From the NCBI GenBank assembly GCA_045645805.1, contig JAZRJL010000064.1:1-24675 (forward strand): DNA of 24,675 nucleotides, in the 5' to 3' direction. The translations under genes and the position numbers were made by a program. The notes beneath the pieces are model-generated. The model had not been told where the DNA came from. It ran no database searches and was given only the letters and a program-made list of their open reading frames with translations. The DNA is from SIG440 sp045645805 (lineage in GTDB: Bacteria > Bacillota > Clostridia > Monoglobales > Monoglobaceae). Below are positions 6,532 to 13,912 of this stretch, piece after piece (the first letter of the stretch is position 1; each line of letters begins with the position of its first letter).

Positions 6532-7515
6532 ATGATAAGAATTGGTATTTATGGTTACGGAAATTTGGGAAAGGGTGTTGAAAGTGCAATCCGCCAAAAT
6601 CCCGATATGGAGCTTGTGGGAGTATTTACACGGCGAGCACCCGAAACAGTCGAGATTCAGACTGATGGTGTTTCGGTGTACCATATTGATGATGCAAAGA
6701 CTATGACAGATAAAATTGATGTTATGATACTTTGCGGAGGAAGTGCGACAGACCTGCCGGTGCAGACCCCTGAAATGGCAAGGCTTTTTAATGTTGTTGA
6801 CAGCTTTGATACTCACGCTAAGATTCCCCAGCATTTTGAAAATGTAGATAATGCAGCAAAGCAATCGGGAAAGGTTGCGGCAATTTCTGTTGGTTGGGAT
6901 CCGGGAATGTTCTCGCTTAATCGTTTGTATGCAGGTGCGGTTTTGCCCGAGGGTAAGGACTATACATTTTGGGGCAAGGGCGTAAGTCAGGGACATTCAG
7001 ATGCAATACGCCGTATTGAGGGAGTAAAAAATGCAAAGCAGTATACAATTCCCGTTGAAAAGGCGGTTGAAGCTGTGCGAAGCGGAAGGGCTCCTGAACT
7101 TACAGTTCGTGAAAAGCATTTGAGAGAATGCTTTGTTGTGGCTGAAGACGGTGCAGACAAGTCAAGAATTGAACAGGAAATTAAAACAATGCCTAATTAT
7201 TTTGCGGATTATGATACAACTGTTCATTTTATAACAGAGGAAGAACTGATGCGTGACCATAGCGGTATTCCTCATGGCGGAATGGTTATCAGAACGGGAA
7301 AAACAGGATTAAATTCAGAAAATACTCATGTAATAGAATACAGCTTAAAGCTTGACTCAAACCCTGAATTTACTGCATCTGTAATTGTTTCTTATGCCCG
7401 TGCAGTGTACAGACTTGCAGAAAAAGGAGAAAGCGGCTGCCGAACGGTACTTGATATTGCACCGTCACTACTCAGCATAAAGACAGAGGAAGAGCTTAGA
7501 AAAGAATTGCTTTAG
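6532..7515 (+). CDS. ddh: meso-Diaminopimelate D-dehydrogenase
   Basis: This 327-residue NADPH-dependent enzyme makes meso-diaminopimelate in one step from tetrahydrodipicolinate, ammonia and NADPH, supplying lysine and peptidoglycan. The N-terminal Rossmann motif is GIYGYGNLGKG (5-15). Further Ddh-type segments are MILCGGSATDLP, VDSFDTHAKIP, the conserved SVGWDPGMFSLNR, the substrate-binding WGKGVSQGHSDAIRRI, and HGGMVIRTG. Length and motif order are typical. It has its own promoter and a terminator directly after its stop, so it is a single-gene unit. Confidence 0.94.
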   Translation: MIRIGIYGYGNLGKGVESAIRQNPDMELVGVFTRRAPETVEIQTDGVSVYHIDDAKTMTDKIDVMILCGGSATDLPVQTPEMARLFNVVDSFDTHAKIPQHFENVDNAAKQSGKVAAISVGWDPGMFSLNRLYAGAVLPEGKDYTFWGKGVSQGHSDAIRRIEGVKNAKQYTIPVEKAVEAVRSGRAPELTVREKHLRECFVVAEDGADKSRIEQEIKTMPNYFADYDTTVHFITEEELMRDHSGIPHGGMVIRTGKTGLNSENTHVIEYSLKLDSNPEFTASVIVSYARAVYRLAEKGESGCRTVLDIAPSLLSIKTEEELRKELL

Positions 7516-7523
7516 TAAATTAT

Positions 7524-7548
7524 GGAGCGTCTTAGGATGCTCCTTTTT
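7524..7548 (+). terminator. Intrinsic terminator of ddh
   Basis: GGAGCGTC (7524-7531) pairs with GATGCTCC (7536-7543) over a TTAG loop, with one G-U pair, followed by TTTTT (7544-7548). Confidence 0.85.
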
Positions 7549-7621
7549 GTATGCAAAAAAATATGCATATAACAGAAAATGTAGATATAGAAAAAGGACA
7601 AAAAATAATTTACAATAATTG

Positions 7622-7650
7622 TTGAAAATTCCAAGTGATTGTGATATACT
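7622..7650 (+). promoter_or_regulatory. Promoter of the trkAH-hydF operon
   Basis: TTGAAA (7622-7627) and TATACT (7645-7650) are 17 nt apart, with TG one base before the -10. It is the only clear promoter before the run of closely spaced plus-strand genes that reaches 15964. Confidence 0.65.
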
Positions 7651-7677
7651 TCATACATATAAGCAATTATTCCGAAA

Positions 7678-7724
7678 AGGAGGAACTTGCAAAACAAAAG
7701 CAGTTTTGCAAGTTTATAAAAATG
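7678..7724 (+). promoter_or_regulatory. Shine-Dalgarno sequence separated from its start codon by a perfect hairpin
   Basis: AGGAGG ends at 7683. A perfect 12-bp hairpin follows (AACTTGCAAAAC 7684-7695, 7-nt loop, GTTTTGCAAGTT 7703-7714), then 7 nt, then ATG 7722. Linear spacing is too long (38 nt), but with the hairpin folded the effective spacing would be about 7 nt. The hairpin lacks a T-tract, so it is not a terminator. Confidence 0.5.
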
Positions 7725-7874
7725 ATTGAAATAACTGAAGTAAAATATGGCGAATGGGGCAAATGTTTGAGAACGTCGGACGGGGGAAATGAGCTTTTTG
7801 CAACACTTGATTTTGTCCCCAGAGTTATCAGATATGCAGCCATAGGTGCTGACAAGGGCGTATGGCGGATGTAA
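7722..7874 (+). pseudogene. 5' fragment of a DUF4380-like gene
   Basis: The 50 residues from ATG 7722 (MIEITEVKYGEWGKCLR, then ELFATLDFVPRVIRY) look like the start of DUF4380/mutarotase-like proteins, which begin with a similar Tyr-Gly-Trp and a Gly-Pro-Arg-Ile-Ile-Arg-like strand. Those proteins are several hundred residues long; here the frame closes at TAA 7872 after VWRM. It sits at the head of the trkA operon behind the hairpin-split ribosome site. The family assignment is from memory of the N-terminal pattern and is tentative. It could instead be a short leader peptide. Confidence 0.45.
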
Positions 7875-7915
7875 TCGGCAAGGTTATAGAACCGCTTTTG
7901 AAAAAAGAGGAGTAA
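7853..7915 (+). pseudogene. 3' remnant of an unidentified gene fused behind the DUF4380-like stump
   Basis: In another frame the sequence after a TGA at 7850 reads QGRMADVIGKVIEPLLKKEE and ends with TAA at 7913-7915, three bases before the trkA start. It is charged and helix-like, as expected for a protein C-terminus, and contains the GAGGAG that serves as the trkA ribosome site. I do not recognise the parent gene. It suggests that a deletion joined the start of one gene to the end of another. Confidence 0.35.
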
Positions 7916-7917
7916 AT

Positions 7918-9276
7918 ATGAATACAATAATTATCGGCTGTGGGAAAGTAGGACAGAAAATTGCCGAAAAGCTCAGCCAGGAAGAAAATCAGAATATAAC
8001 TGTTGTAGACCTGAAATACAATGTTGTTCAGGATATTATAAGTAGCTATGATGCAATGGGTGTTGTAGGAAACGGTGCAAGCGTGGAAATACTTAAGGAG
8101 GCAGGTGTTGAAACTGCTGACCTTTTAATTGCTGTTACCGGCTCGGACGAGGTGAATCTCCTTACTTGCTTGATTGCGAAAAAAACCGGCAATTGCCAAA
8201 CCATAGCAAGAATAAGAAAGCCTGAATATAGCCGTGAGCTGTACCTTTTTAAAGAGGATTTGGGTCTTGCAATGATTATCAACCCTGATCTTACTGCGGC
8301 AAATGAAATAGCAAGACTTTTAAGATTTCCGTCTGCGATACAGATTGATACCTTTGCAAAAGGCCGTGTAGAAATCCTTAAATTCAAGGTAACCGAAGGC
8401 TGTGCACTTGACGGCATGGCTGTTTCAGAGATTAATACAAAATTGAATACTGATATCTTGGTTTGCGGTGTTGAACGTGGCGAAGAAGCATTTATCCCCG
8501 GAGGTAATTTTATAATTAAACAGGGTGACCGCGTAAGCTTTGTAGCAGCGCCTTTAAATGGTTCGGACTTTTTCAAAAAAATTCGCGTAAAGACAAACCG
8601 CGTAAGGGATGCATTGCTTGTAGGCGGTGGAGATATTTGCTATTACCTTGCGGAAAAGCTTTTGCAACGCGGTATTAAAGTAAAAATAATTGAAAAAAAT
8701 GAAAAACGCTGCGAAGAACTTTGCCAAATGTTCCCAAAAGCAATTGTAATCAATGCCGATGGAACGGAAAACAAGCTTTTGCTTGAAGAAGGGATTGAAA
8801 ACGCCGAAGCCTTTGTAGCACTTACTAATGTTGACGAGGAGAATATAATGCTTTCGCTATTTGCCAAAAGCAAAACAGAAGGCAAGCTTGTGACGAAGAT
8901 AAACAGAGTAGCATATGATGAGCTGATTTCAGGAATGGATATTGGCACGGTTATCCATCCAAAGGATATTACTGCTGAATATATAATCAAGTTTGTGCGT
9001 GCAAAAATGAATACTCTTGAATATGATATTGAAACAATGCATCGTATTCTTGATGGAAAGGCAGAAGCTCTTGAGTTTAATATCAGAGAGAATTCCGAAG
9101 TGACGGGTATACCCCTTGAAGAGCTTTCAATAAAGCAAAATGTGATTATTGCCTGCATATATCGGAAAGGCAAAGTTATTATTCCGAGAGGTTACGATAA
9201 AATTCAGGTGGGTGATGGAGTCATTGTTGTTACCACCCAAAGCGGATTCAGAGAAATTAATGATATTTTAGATTAG
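7918..9276 (+). CDS. trkA: Trk potassium uptake system, NAD-binding regulatory protein TrkA
   Basis: This 452-residue peripheral membrane protein gates the TrkH channel in response to nucleotides. It has the duplicated TrkA layout. RCK_N (about 1-120) begins MNTIIIGCGKVGQKIAEKL and has an acidic beta-strand end VVDLKYN. RCK_C is at about 140-220. A second Rossmann half runs from about 228 (LLVGGGDICYYLAEKL, then IIEKNEKRCEEL), and a final RCK_C reaches the C-terminus. The ATG at 7918 was chosen over one 72 nt upstream because GAGGAG lies directly before it and the sequence begins with the Rossmann strand. trkH follows after 15 nt. Confidence 0.93.
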   Translation: MNTIIIGCGKVGQKIAEKLSQEENQNITVVDLKYNVVQDIISSYDAMGVVGNGASVEILKEAGVETADLLIAVTGSDEVNLLTCLIAKKTGNCQTIARIRKPEYSRELYLFKEDLGLAMIINPDLTAANEIARLLRFPSAIQIDTFAKGRVEILKFKVTEGCALDGMAVSEINTKLNTDILVCGVERGEEAFIPGGNFIIKQGDRVSFVAAPLNGSDFFKKIRVKTNRVRDALLVGGGDICYYLAEKLLQRGIKVKIIEKNEKRCEELCQMFPKAIVINADGTENKLLLEEGIENAEAFVALTNVDEENIMLSLFAKSKTEGKLVTKINRVAYDELISGMDIGTVIHPKDITAEYIIKFVRAKMNTLEYDIETMHRILDGKAEALEFNIRENSEVTGIPLEELSIKQNVIIACIYRKGKVIIPRGYDKIQVGDGVIVVTTQSGFREINDILD

Positions 9277-9291
9277 CAGGGAACTATTGAT

Positions 9292-10728
9292 ATGAATAAA
9301 AAAATTGTTATAAATGTTTTGGGATGGGCACTTTTGCTTGAAGCTGCATGTATGCTACTTCCGCTGATTTGTGCAATAGTTTATAAAGAGCCGGAGCTGT
9401 ATGTTTTTGCGGTATGCTCGGCAATTTGCCTTGCGGTAGGGTCTTTGTTTAAATCGATTAATCCCAAAACCCGCAATATGTACGCAAAGGAAGGTCTTGC
9501 GTCCGTATCACTCAGTTGGATATTTTTAAGTATTTTTGGTTCGTTGCCGTTTGTGATGTCCGGCGCAATACCAAATTTCGTTGATGCCTTGTTTGAAACG
9601 GTTTCGGGATTTACCACAACGGGAGCAAGTATTTTAAGTGATGTTGAATCTTTGCCGAAAAGTGTTTTATTCTGGCGAAGCTTTACCCATTGGATAGGCG
9701 GTATGGGTGTTGTGGTTTTTCTTGTTTCGCTTCTCAGACTTTCGGGCGGAAACAATCTGTATCTTTTAAAGGCTGAAAGTACAGGCCCTGCTGTTGGTAA
9801 GCTTGTGCCCAAAATACAGTCAACGGCAAAAATTCTTTATGGAATATATACCCTTTTTACTGTTGCAGAAATGGTGTTACTTATCCTAGGCGGTATGAAA
9901 GTTTTTGATGCGATAACCATTTCCCTGGGAACAGCAGGAACCGGTGGCTTTGGCGTTTTAAATTCAAGTGCTGCGGACTATACATCTTATCAGCAGATTG
10001 TAATTACGGTATTTATGCTTATTTTTGGTGTGGATTTTTCCATATACTATCTTGTTCTTATCAGAAAGTTCAGGGCCGCATTTAAGTCTGAGGAGCTTAG
10101 ATGCTATCTTGGAATTGTTTTTGTTTCTATTATATTAATATGGATAAACATATCACCGCTTTTTGCAAATGTATGGCAGGCACTAAAACACAGTGCTTTT
10201 CAGGTTGCATCAATTATTACAACAACAGGATTTGCAACAAGTGATTTTGATTTATGGCCAGAGCTTTCAAAAACCTTGCTGGTTGTGCTTATGTTTGTGG
10301 GTGCTTGTGCGGGAAGTACAGGCGGAGGTATGAAGGTTTCAAGAATAATTATTTCACTTAAAACTATCCTTAAAGAACTTAAAATAACAGCACATCCAAA
10401 AAGCACACACAAGATTACAATGAATGGCAGAATTGTTGAGCATGAAACAATCAGGTCGATAAATGTGTATATGATGGCTTATTTTGCAATATTTGTTGCA
10501 TCAGCATTGATTGTAAGCCTTGACAATTTCAGCTTTACCACCACATTTACTGCAGTTGTGGCAACCTTAAACAATATCGGTCCGGGACTTGACGCGGTTG
10601 GACCGACCCGAAACTTTGCTGAATTCTCAATTTTGTCAAAGCTTGTGTTTATTTTTAATATGCTTGTGGGCAGACTTGAGGTTTTCCCTATGCTGATACT
10701 GTTTTCTAAATACACCTGGAAAAAATAG
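9292..10728 (+). CDS. trkH: Trk potassium uptake system, membrane channel TrkH
   Basis: This 478-residue integral membrane protein forms the K+-conducting subunit. The four pore-loop repeats of the SKT superfamily are visible: TTTGASI, GTGGFGV, TTGFATS and NNIGPGL. Hydrophobic segments surround them, and the conserved GGMGVVVF and GSTGGGMKVSR stretches typical of TrkH are present. It pairs with TrkA, encoded 15 nt upstream, as expected for a Trk/Ktr-type system. The C-terminus LVGRLEVFPMLILF also fits the family. Confidence 0.94.
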   Translation: MNKKIVINVLGWALLLEAACMLLPLICAIVYKEPELYVFAVCSAICLAVGSLFKSINPKTRNMYAKEGLASVSLSWIFLSIFGSLPFVMSGAIPNFVDALFETVSGFTTTGASILSDVESLPKSVLFWRSFTHWIGGMGVVVFLVSLLRLSGGNNLYLLKAESTGPAVGKLVPKIQSTAKILYGIYTLFTVAEMVLLILGGMKVFDAITISLGTAGTGGFGVLNSSAADYTSYQQIVITVFMLIFGVDFSIYYLVLIRKFRAAFKSEELRCYLGIVFVSIILIWINISPLFANVWQALKHSAFQVASIITTTGFATSDFDLWPELSKTLLVVLMFVGACAGSTGGGMKVSRIIISLKTILKELKITAHPKSTHKITMNGRIVEHETIRSINVYMMAYFAIFVASALIVSLDNFSFTTTFTAVVATLNNIGPGLDAVGPTRNFAEFSILSKLVFIFNMLVGRLEVFPMLILFSKYTWKK

Positions 10729-10755
10729 TTAAAAAAAGGAGCATTATTTTTTATT

Positions 10756-11655
10756 ATGAATAAGATTAAATCGCTTGCATTGCTTTTAATGACAGCAATG
10801 ATTTGGGGCTTTGCCTTTGTTGCACAAAGGCTTGGCTCGGAATACATACAGGCATTTACCTTTAATGGTGTGAGATTTGTGCTCGGTGCAGTTTCGCTCA
10901 TACCTGTAATAATGCTTTTTGAAAATAAAGAAGCTGAAAAAGGTGTGCATAATACCAAAATGAAGTCTACTGCTTTAGCGGGCGTTTTGGCAGGAGTTGC
11001 ACTTTTTACAGCATCGGCACTGCAGCAAAAGGGTATTGAGATTACACAAAGTGCAGGCAAGGCAAGCTTTATGACGGGGCTTTATACTGTTCTTGTTCCG
11101 GTGTTTGGTATTGCTTTAGGTAAAAAAACAAGCTTTAACATTTGGATTGGGGCATTTTTGGCAGTTGCAGGAATGTTTTTTCTTTGCATTGTTAATGAAA
11201 ATTGGCGTATTGTTTGGGTGCTTAGCTATGGAGATTTGGTTTTGCTTCTCAATGCGGTATTTTGGGCGTTTCATATTTTAATTATTGACAGATTTGTTGA
11301 CAAAATATATTCAATAAGATTTGCATTTGCTCAGTTTATGTTTTGTGGAATTTTAAGCTTTGTGTGTGGATTTTCATTTGAAACAGTGTCGTTTGCAATG
11401 CTTGGCAAGGCACTTATCCCAATTCTGTATTGCGGACTTTTATCGGTGGGTGTTGCGTATACTTGCCAGATAATAGCACAAAAAACAGCTGACCCTACAT
11501 ATGCATCAATTATACTTTCGACCGAGTCAATGTTTGGTGCGATAGGCGGTGCAATTATTTTAAATGAAACAATGAGTGTTCAAGGGTATCTTGGATGCGC
11601 TTTGATTTTTGCAGGAGTTATAATATCACAGCTTGTATTTGGTAAAAAAGCCTGA
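10756..11655 (+). CDS. DMT-superfamily transporter (EamA family)
   Basis: The 299-residue protein has about ten hydrophobic helices in two homologous halves. EamA-type landmarks are MIWGFAFVAQRLG near the N-terminus, FNGVRFVLGA, a second-half AYTCQIIAQKTADPTYASIILSTES region (split here for brevity) and a final GCALIFAGVIISQ helix. Such proteins export or import small metabolites; the substrate cannot be predicted. AAGGAG lies 14 nt before the ATG, rather far. It is the third gene of the trkA operon, 27 nt after trkH. The C-terminus appears complete, and the DNA after its TGA runs directly into the sigG remnant. Confidence 0.85.
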   Translation: MNKIKSLALLLMTAMIWGFAFVAQRLGSEYIQAFTFNGVRFVLGAVSLIPVIMLFENKEAEKGVHNTKMKSTALAGVLAGVALFTASALQQKGIEITQSAGKASFMTGLYTVLVPVFGIALGKKTSFNIWIGAFLAVAGMFFLCIVNENWRIVWVLSYGDLVLLLNAVFWAFHILIIDRFVDKIYSIRFAFAQFMFCGILSFVCGFSFETVSFAMLGKALIPILYCGLLSVGVAYTCQIIAQKTADPTYASIILSTESMFGAIGGAIILNETMSVQGYLGCALIFAGVIISQLVFGKKA

Positions 11656-11691
11656 AAGGTTGATTTTGCATTATTTCCCCAAGGGACGTTC

Positions 11692-12183
11692 GTGCCGATG
11701 ATAATCGGTGAAATACGCAGATATTTAAGAGATAATACAGCAATCCGTGTAAGTCGTTCCCTAAGGGATACTGCGTACAAGGCTCTTTCTGCAAAAGAGC
11801 GGCTTATAAGCCGAAATTCAAAAGAACCTACAATAGAGGAAATTGCAAAAGAGCTTGATATGAAGCAGGAGGACATATCGGCTGCTCTTGATGCCATTAT
11901 GGACCCCGTTTCTCTTTACGAGCCGGTGTATCATGACGGTGGTGATGCTATATTTGTAATGGACCAGGTCAAGGACGAAAAAAACCTTGATGATTCGTGG
12001 CTTGAGGAGATTTCTATAAAAGAAGCAATGAAACATTTGAGCGAAAGGGAAAGAAGTATCCTTGAAATGCGCTTTTTTTCGGGCAGAACTCAAATGGAGA
12101 TTGCGAACGAGATAGGTATTTCTCAGGCGCAGGTTTCACGGCTTGAAAAAAATGCTCTCGGGCATATGAAAAAATACTTGTAA
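11692..12183 (+). pseudogene. sigG: 5'-truncated sporulation sigma factor SigG
   Basis: The 163 residues match the C-terminal two thirds of sigma-G: MIIGEIRRYLRD, RVSRSLRDTAYKAL, the SigG-like DPVSLYEPVYHDGGD (SigF differs here), and sigma region 4 with LSERERSILEMRFF and IGISQAQVSRLEK. A full SigG has about 257 residues. The missing first part of roughly 95 residues contains region 2, needed for -10 recognition and core binding. Homology begins abruptly at VPM (11692), 36 nt after the EamA stop. AAGGGA precedes GTG 11692 and ATG 11698, so a product with regions 3-4 could still be made. It is out of its usual sigE-sigG context, indicating rearrangement. Confidence 0.8.
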
Positions 12184-12210
12184 GAGAAGTTAAAAAAGAG
12201 GGCAGATATT

Positions 12211-12990
12211 ATGAAAGAAATTTCACAAAAATATGCAGTATTTATAGATATTGACGGTACACTTATGGGAAAGAGCGAGTCTGCCCTTAAACGGAATATT
12301 GAGACCGTACAAAAAATACGAGGTCTTGGACACAAGGTCTTTATAAGCACCGGCAGAGGCAAGGCGTATTTACCTTCGCAATTTGACGGTGACAGCAATT
12401 TTGACGGAGTAATAACAGGTGCAGGAGCTGTTTCCAGACTTGATGGCAAGAGTGTGGTCAGCCGTCTTATGCCGTACAGCGTAACTGAAAAGTTTTGCAG
12501 ATTTTGTTTTGAATATGGTTTAAACGGTGTCCTTGAGGGCGGGAGAAATATGTATTATTTCGGAACCTTTGAGGGCATTGAAGTCGGATGGATTGAAATA
12601 AATGAAATAAATTTCAAAGCTACCGTCAAACCCGACGAGCCGATTGAAAAATATACAATTCTTGGAGATATCCCAAAAGAATTAGATGAAATTTTGAATG
12701 ATGATTGTGTTGTGCTCAGGTTTTCGTATTATGGTGAAATTATTCAAAAAAGCTGCGGTAAAGGAACGGCACTTAAGGAAATGGCGGAAATTCTGGACAT
12801 TCCCATTGAACGCACGGTTGCAATCGGCGACAGTATGAATGATTATGATATGATTACTGCGGCAGGGATTGGTGTTGCAATGGGGAATGCGGTTGATAAA
12901 ATAAAAGAAATTTCGGATTTTGTTACGGACGATGTTGATAGCGGTGGTGTGTCTTCTGCTTTATGTAAAATTTTTAATATAAGTATGTAA
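12211..12990 (+). CDS. Cof-type HAD-superfamily phosphatase
   Basis: The 259-residue protein has all HAD motifs: FIDIDGTLM with nucleophile Asp13 and Asp15, ISTGR for motif II, and GDSMNDYDMITAAGIGVAMG for motif IV near the C-terminus. A large cap between motifs II and III puts it in the Cof/C2B group. These cytosolic enzymes dephosphorylate sugar phosphates or cofactors such as FMN and pyridoxal phosphate; the substrate is not predictable. GAGGG precedes the ATG. It is fifth in the operon, 27 nt behind the sigG remnant. Confidence 0.88.
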   Translation: MKEISQKYAVFIDIDGTLMGKSESALKRNIETVQKIRGLGHKVFISTGRGKAYLPSQFDGDSNFDGVITGAGAVSRLDGKSVVSRLMPYSVTEKFCRFCFEYGLNGVLEGGRNMYYFGTFEGIEVGWIEINEINFKATVKPDEPIEKYTILGDIPKELDEILNDDCVVLRFSYYGEIIQKSCGKGTALKEMAEILDIPIERTVAIGDSMNDYDMITAAGIGVAMGNAVDKIKEISDFVTDDVDSGGVSSALCKIFNISM

Positions 12991-12992
12991 AA

Positions 12993-13009
12993 GGGGGGGG
13001 AGCGTTGTG
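12993..13009 (+). promoter_or_regulatory. Ribosome site containing an uninterrupted run of eight G
   Basis: AAGGGGGGGGAG (12991-13002) forms the Shine-Dalgarno sequence of the next gene, ending 4 nt before its GTG start. Eight G in a row is rare in such AT-rich DNA and is a slippage-prone tract. Confidence 0.55.
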
Positions 13010-13897
13010 AAAAAGAAATTACTTTTGGTAATTAACCCTCATTCAGGAAAAGGTAAAATCAGGAACAAGCTCCTTGACGTAGTGGATATTTTTGTCAAGG
13101 ATGGCTGGAGTGTTACGGTACATATAACTCAAAGTGCCGGTGACGGATTTGACATTGTAAAAAATTGTGGAGGTCATTTTCAGCGAATTGTTGCATCGGG
13201 CGGTGATGGAACATTAAACGAAGTTATCAGGGGAATTATGACTATTCCTGAGGAACAAAGACCTACAATTGGCTATTTGCCGTCAGGTACGGTTAATGAT
13301 TTTGCATCAAATATGCATATTCCTAAAAATTCAATAAGGGCTGCCCAAAATGCCATTTCAGGAATGCCGTTTAAATGTGATGTTGGAAAATTCAATCAGA
13401 AAAGTTTTGTGTATGTAGCGGCATTTGGTGCATTTACCAATGTTTCATATGAGACACCGCAACAAAATAAAAATGCACTTGGACAAATGGCATATTTCCT
13501 TGAAGGGATAAAACAGCTTCATATGCTGCCATCGTTTAAGATGGATATAACTCTTGATGGCGAGGAAATCAGAGGAGAGTTTATTCTTGGTATGGTATCA
13601 AACAGCAATCGTATTGCAGGCTTTAAAACCGTAAAAGCTCAACGTGCCCAGCTTAATGATGGTTTGTTCGAGGTGTTGCTGGTAAGAAAACCGAACACTC
13701 TGGCAGAACTCAGCGACCTTGGTGCAAGACTTTTGAAGCAGGATTTAACAACCGAAGCTGTAAGAATTTTTCGTACATCAAAGGCTATGTTTAAAAGTGA
13801 AACAGAGGTGCAATGGACCCTTGACGGTGAATTTGGCGGTACGGTAAACTGTGCTGATATCAGCGTTGAAAAGGAAGCCGTGTCAATAATTATATAA
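13007..13897 (+). CDS. Diacylglycerol kinase-type lipid kinase (YegS/BmrU family)
   Basis: This 296-residue enzyme carries the DAGK catalytic domain: INPHSGKGK (9-17), the nucleotide-binding SGGDGTLNEV (64-73) and GYLPSGTVNDFA, which is the conserved Gly-Thr-x-Asn-Asp-Phe-Ala-type motif. The C-terminal beta-rich part has LNDGLFEVLLV and WTLDGEFGG, as in YegS/Rv2252 proteins. Members phosphorylate diacylglycerol or related lipids with ATP at the membrane surface. The GTG start follows the G-rich ribosome site. It lies 16 nt behind the phosphatase and 15 nt before hydF. Confidence 0.9.
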   Translation: MKKKLLLVINPHSGKGKIRNKLLDVVDIFVKDGWSVTVHITQSAGDGFDIVKNCGGHFQRIVASGGDGTLNEVIRGIMTIPEEQRPTIGYLPSGTVNDFASNMHIPKNSIRAAQNAISGMPFKCDVGKFNQKSFVYVAAFGAFTNVSYETPQQNKNALGQMAYFLEGIKQLHMLPSFKMDITLDGEEIRGEFILGMVSNSNRIAGFKTVKAQRAQLNDGLFEVLLVRKPNTLAELSDLGARLLKQDLTTEAVRIFRTSKAMFKSETEVQWTLDGEFGGTVNCADISVEKEAVSIII

Positions 13898-13912
13898 AAG
13901 AAGGTAAAACGT

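Noticed and set aside
7684..7714. The 12-bp hairpin as an intrinsic terminator or attenuator
   Set aside because: It is followed by TATAAAA rather than a T-run, and the start codon comes 7 nt later.
7550..7721. Riboswitch for c-di-AMP or K+ before trkA
   Set aside because: The short leader holds only the 12-bp hairpin and no recognisable ydaO or other riboswitch core.
10479..11060. Minus-strand open frame of 193 codons across the trkH/eamA junction
   Set aside because: It spans two confidently assigned plus-strand genes and has composition typical of antisense to membrane proteins.
11653..11694. Read-through fusion of EamA with the sigG remnant (the TGA is in frame with it)
   Set aside because: The 12 codons between are unrelated to either family, EamA ends at a normal place, and nothing suggests UGA recoding in this genome.
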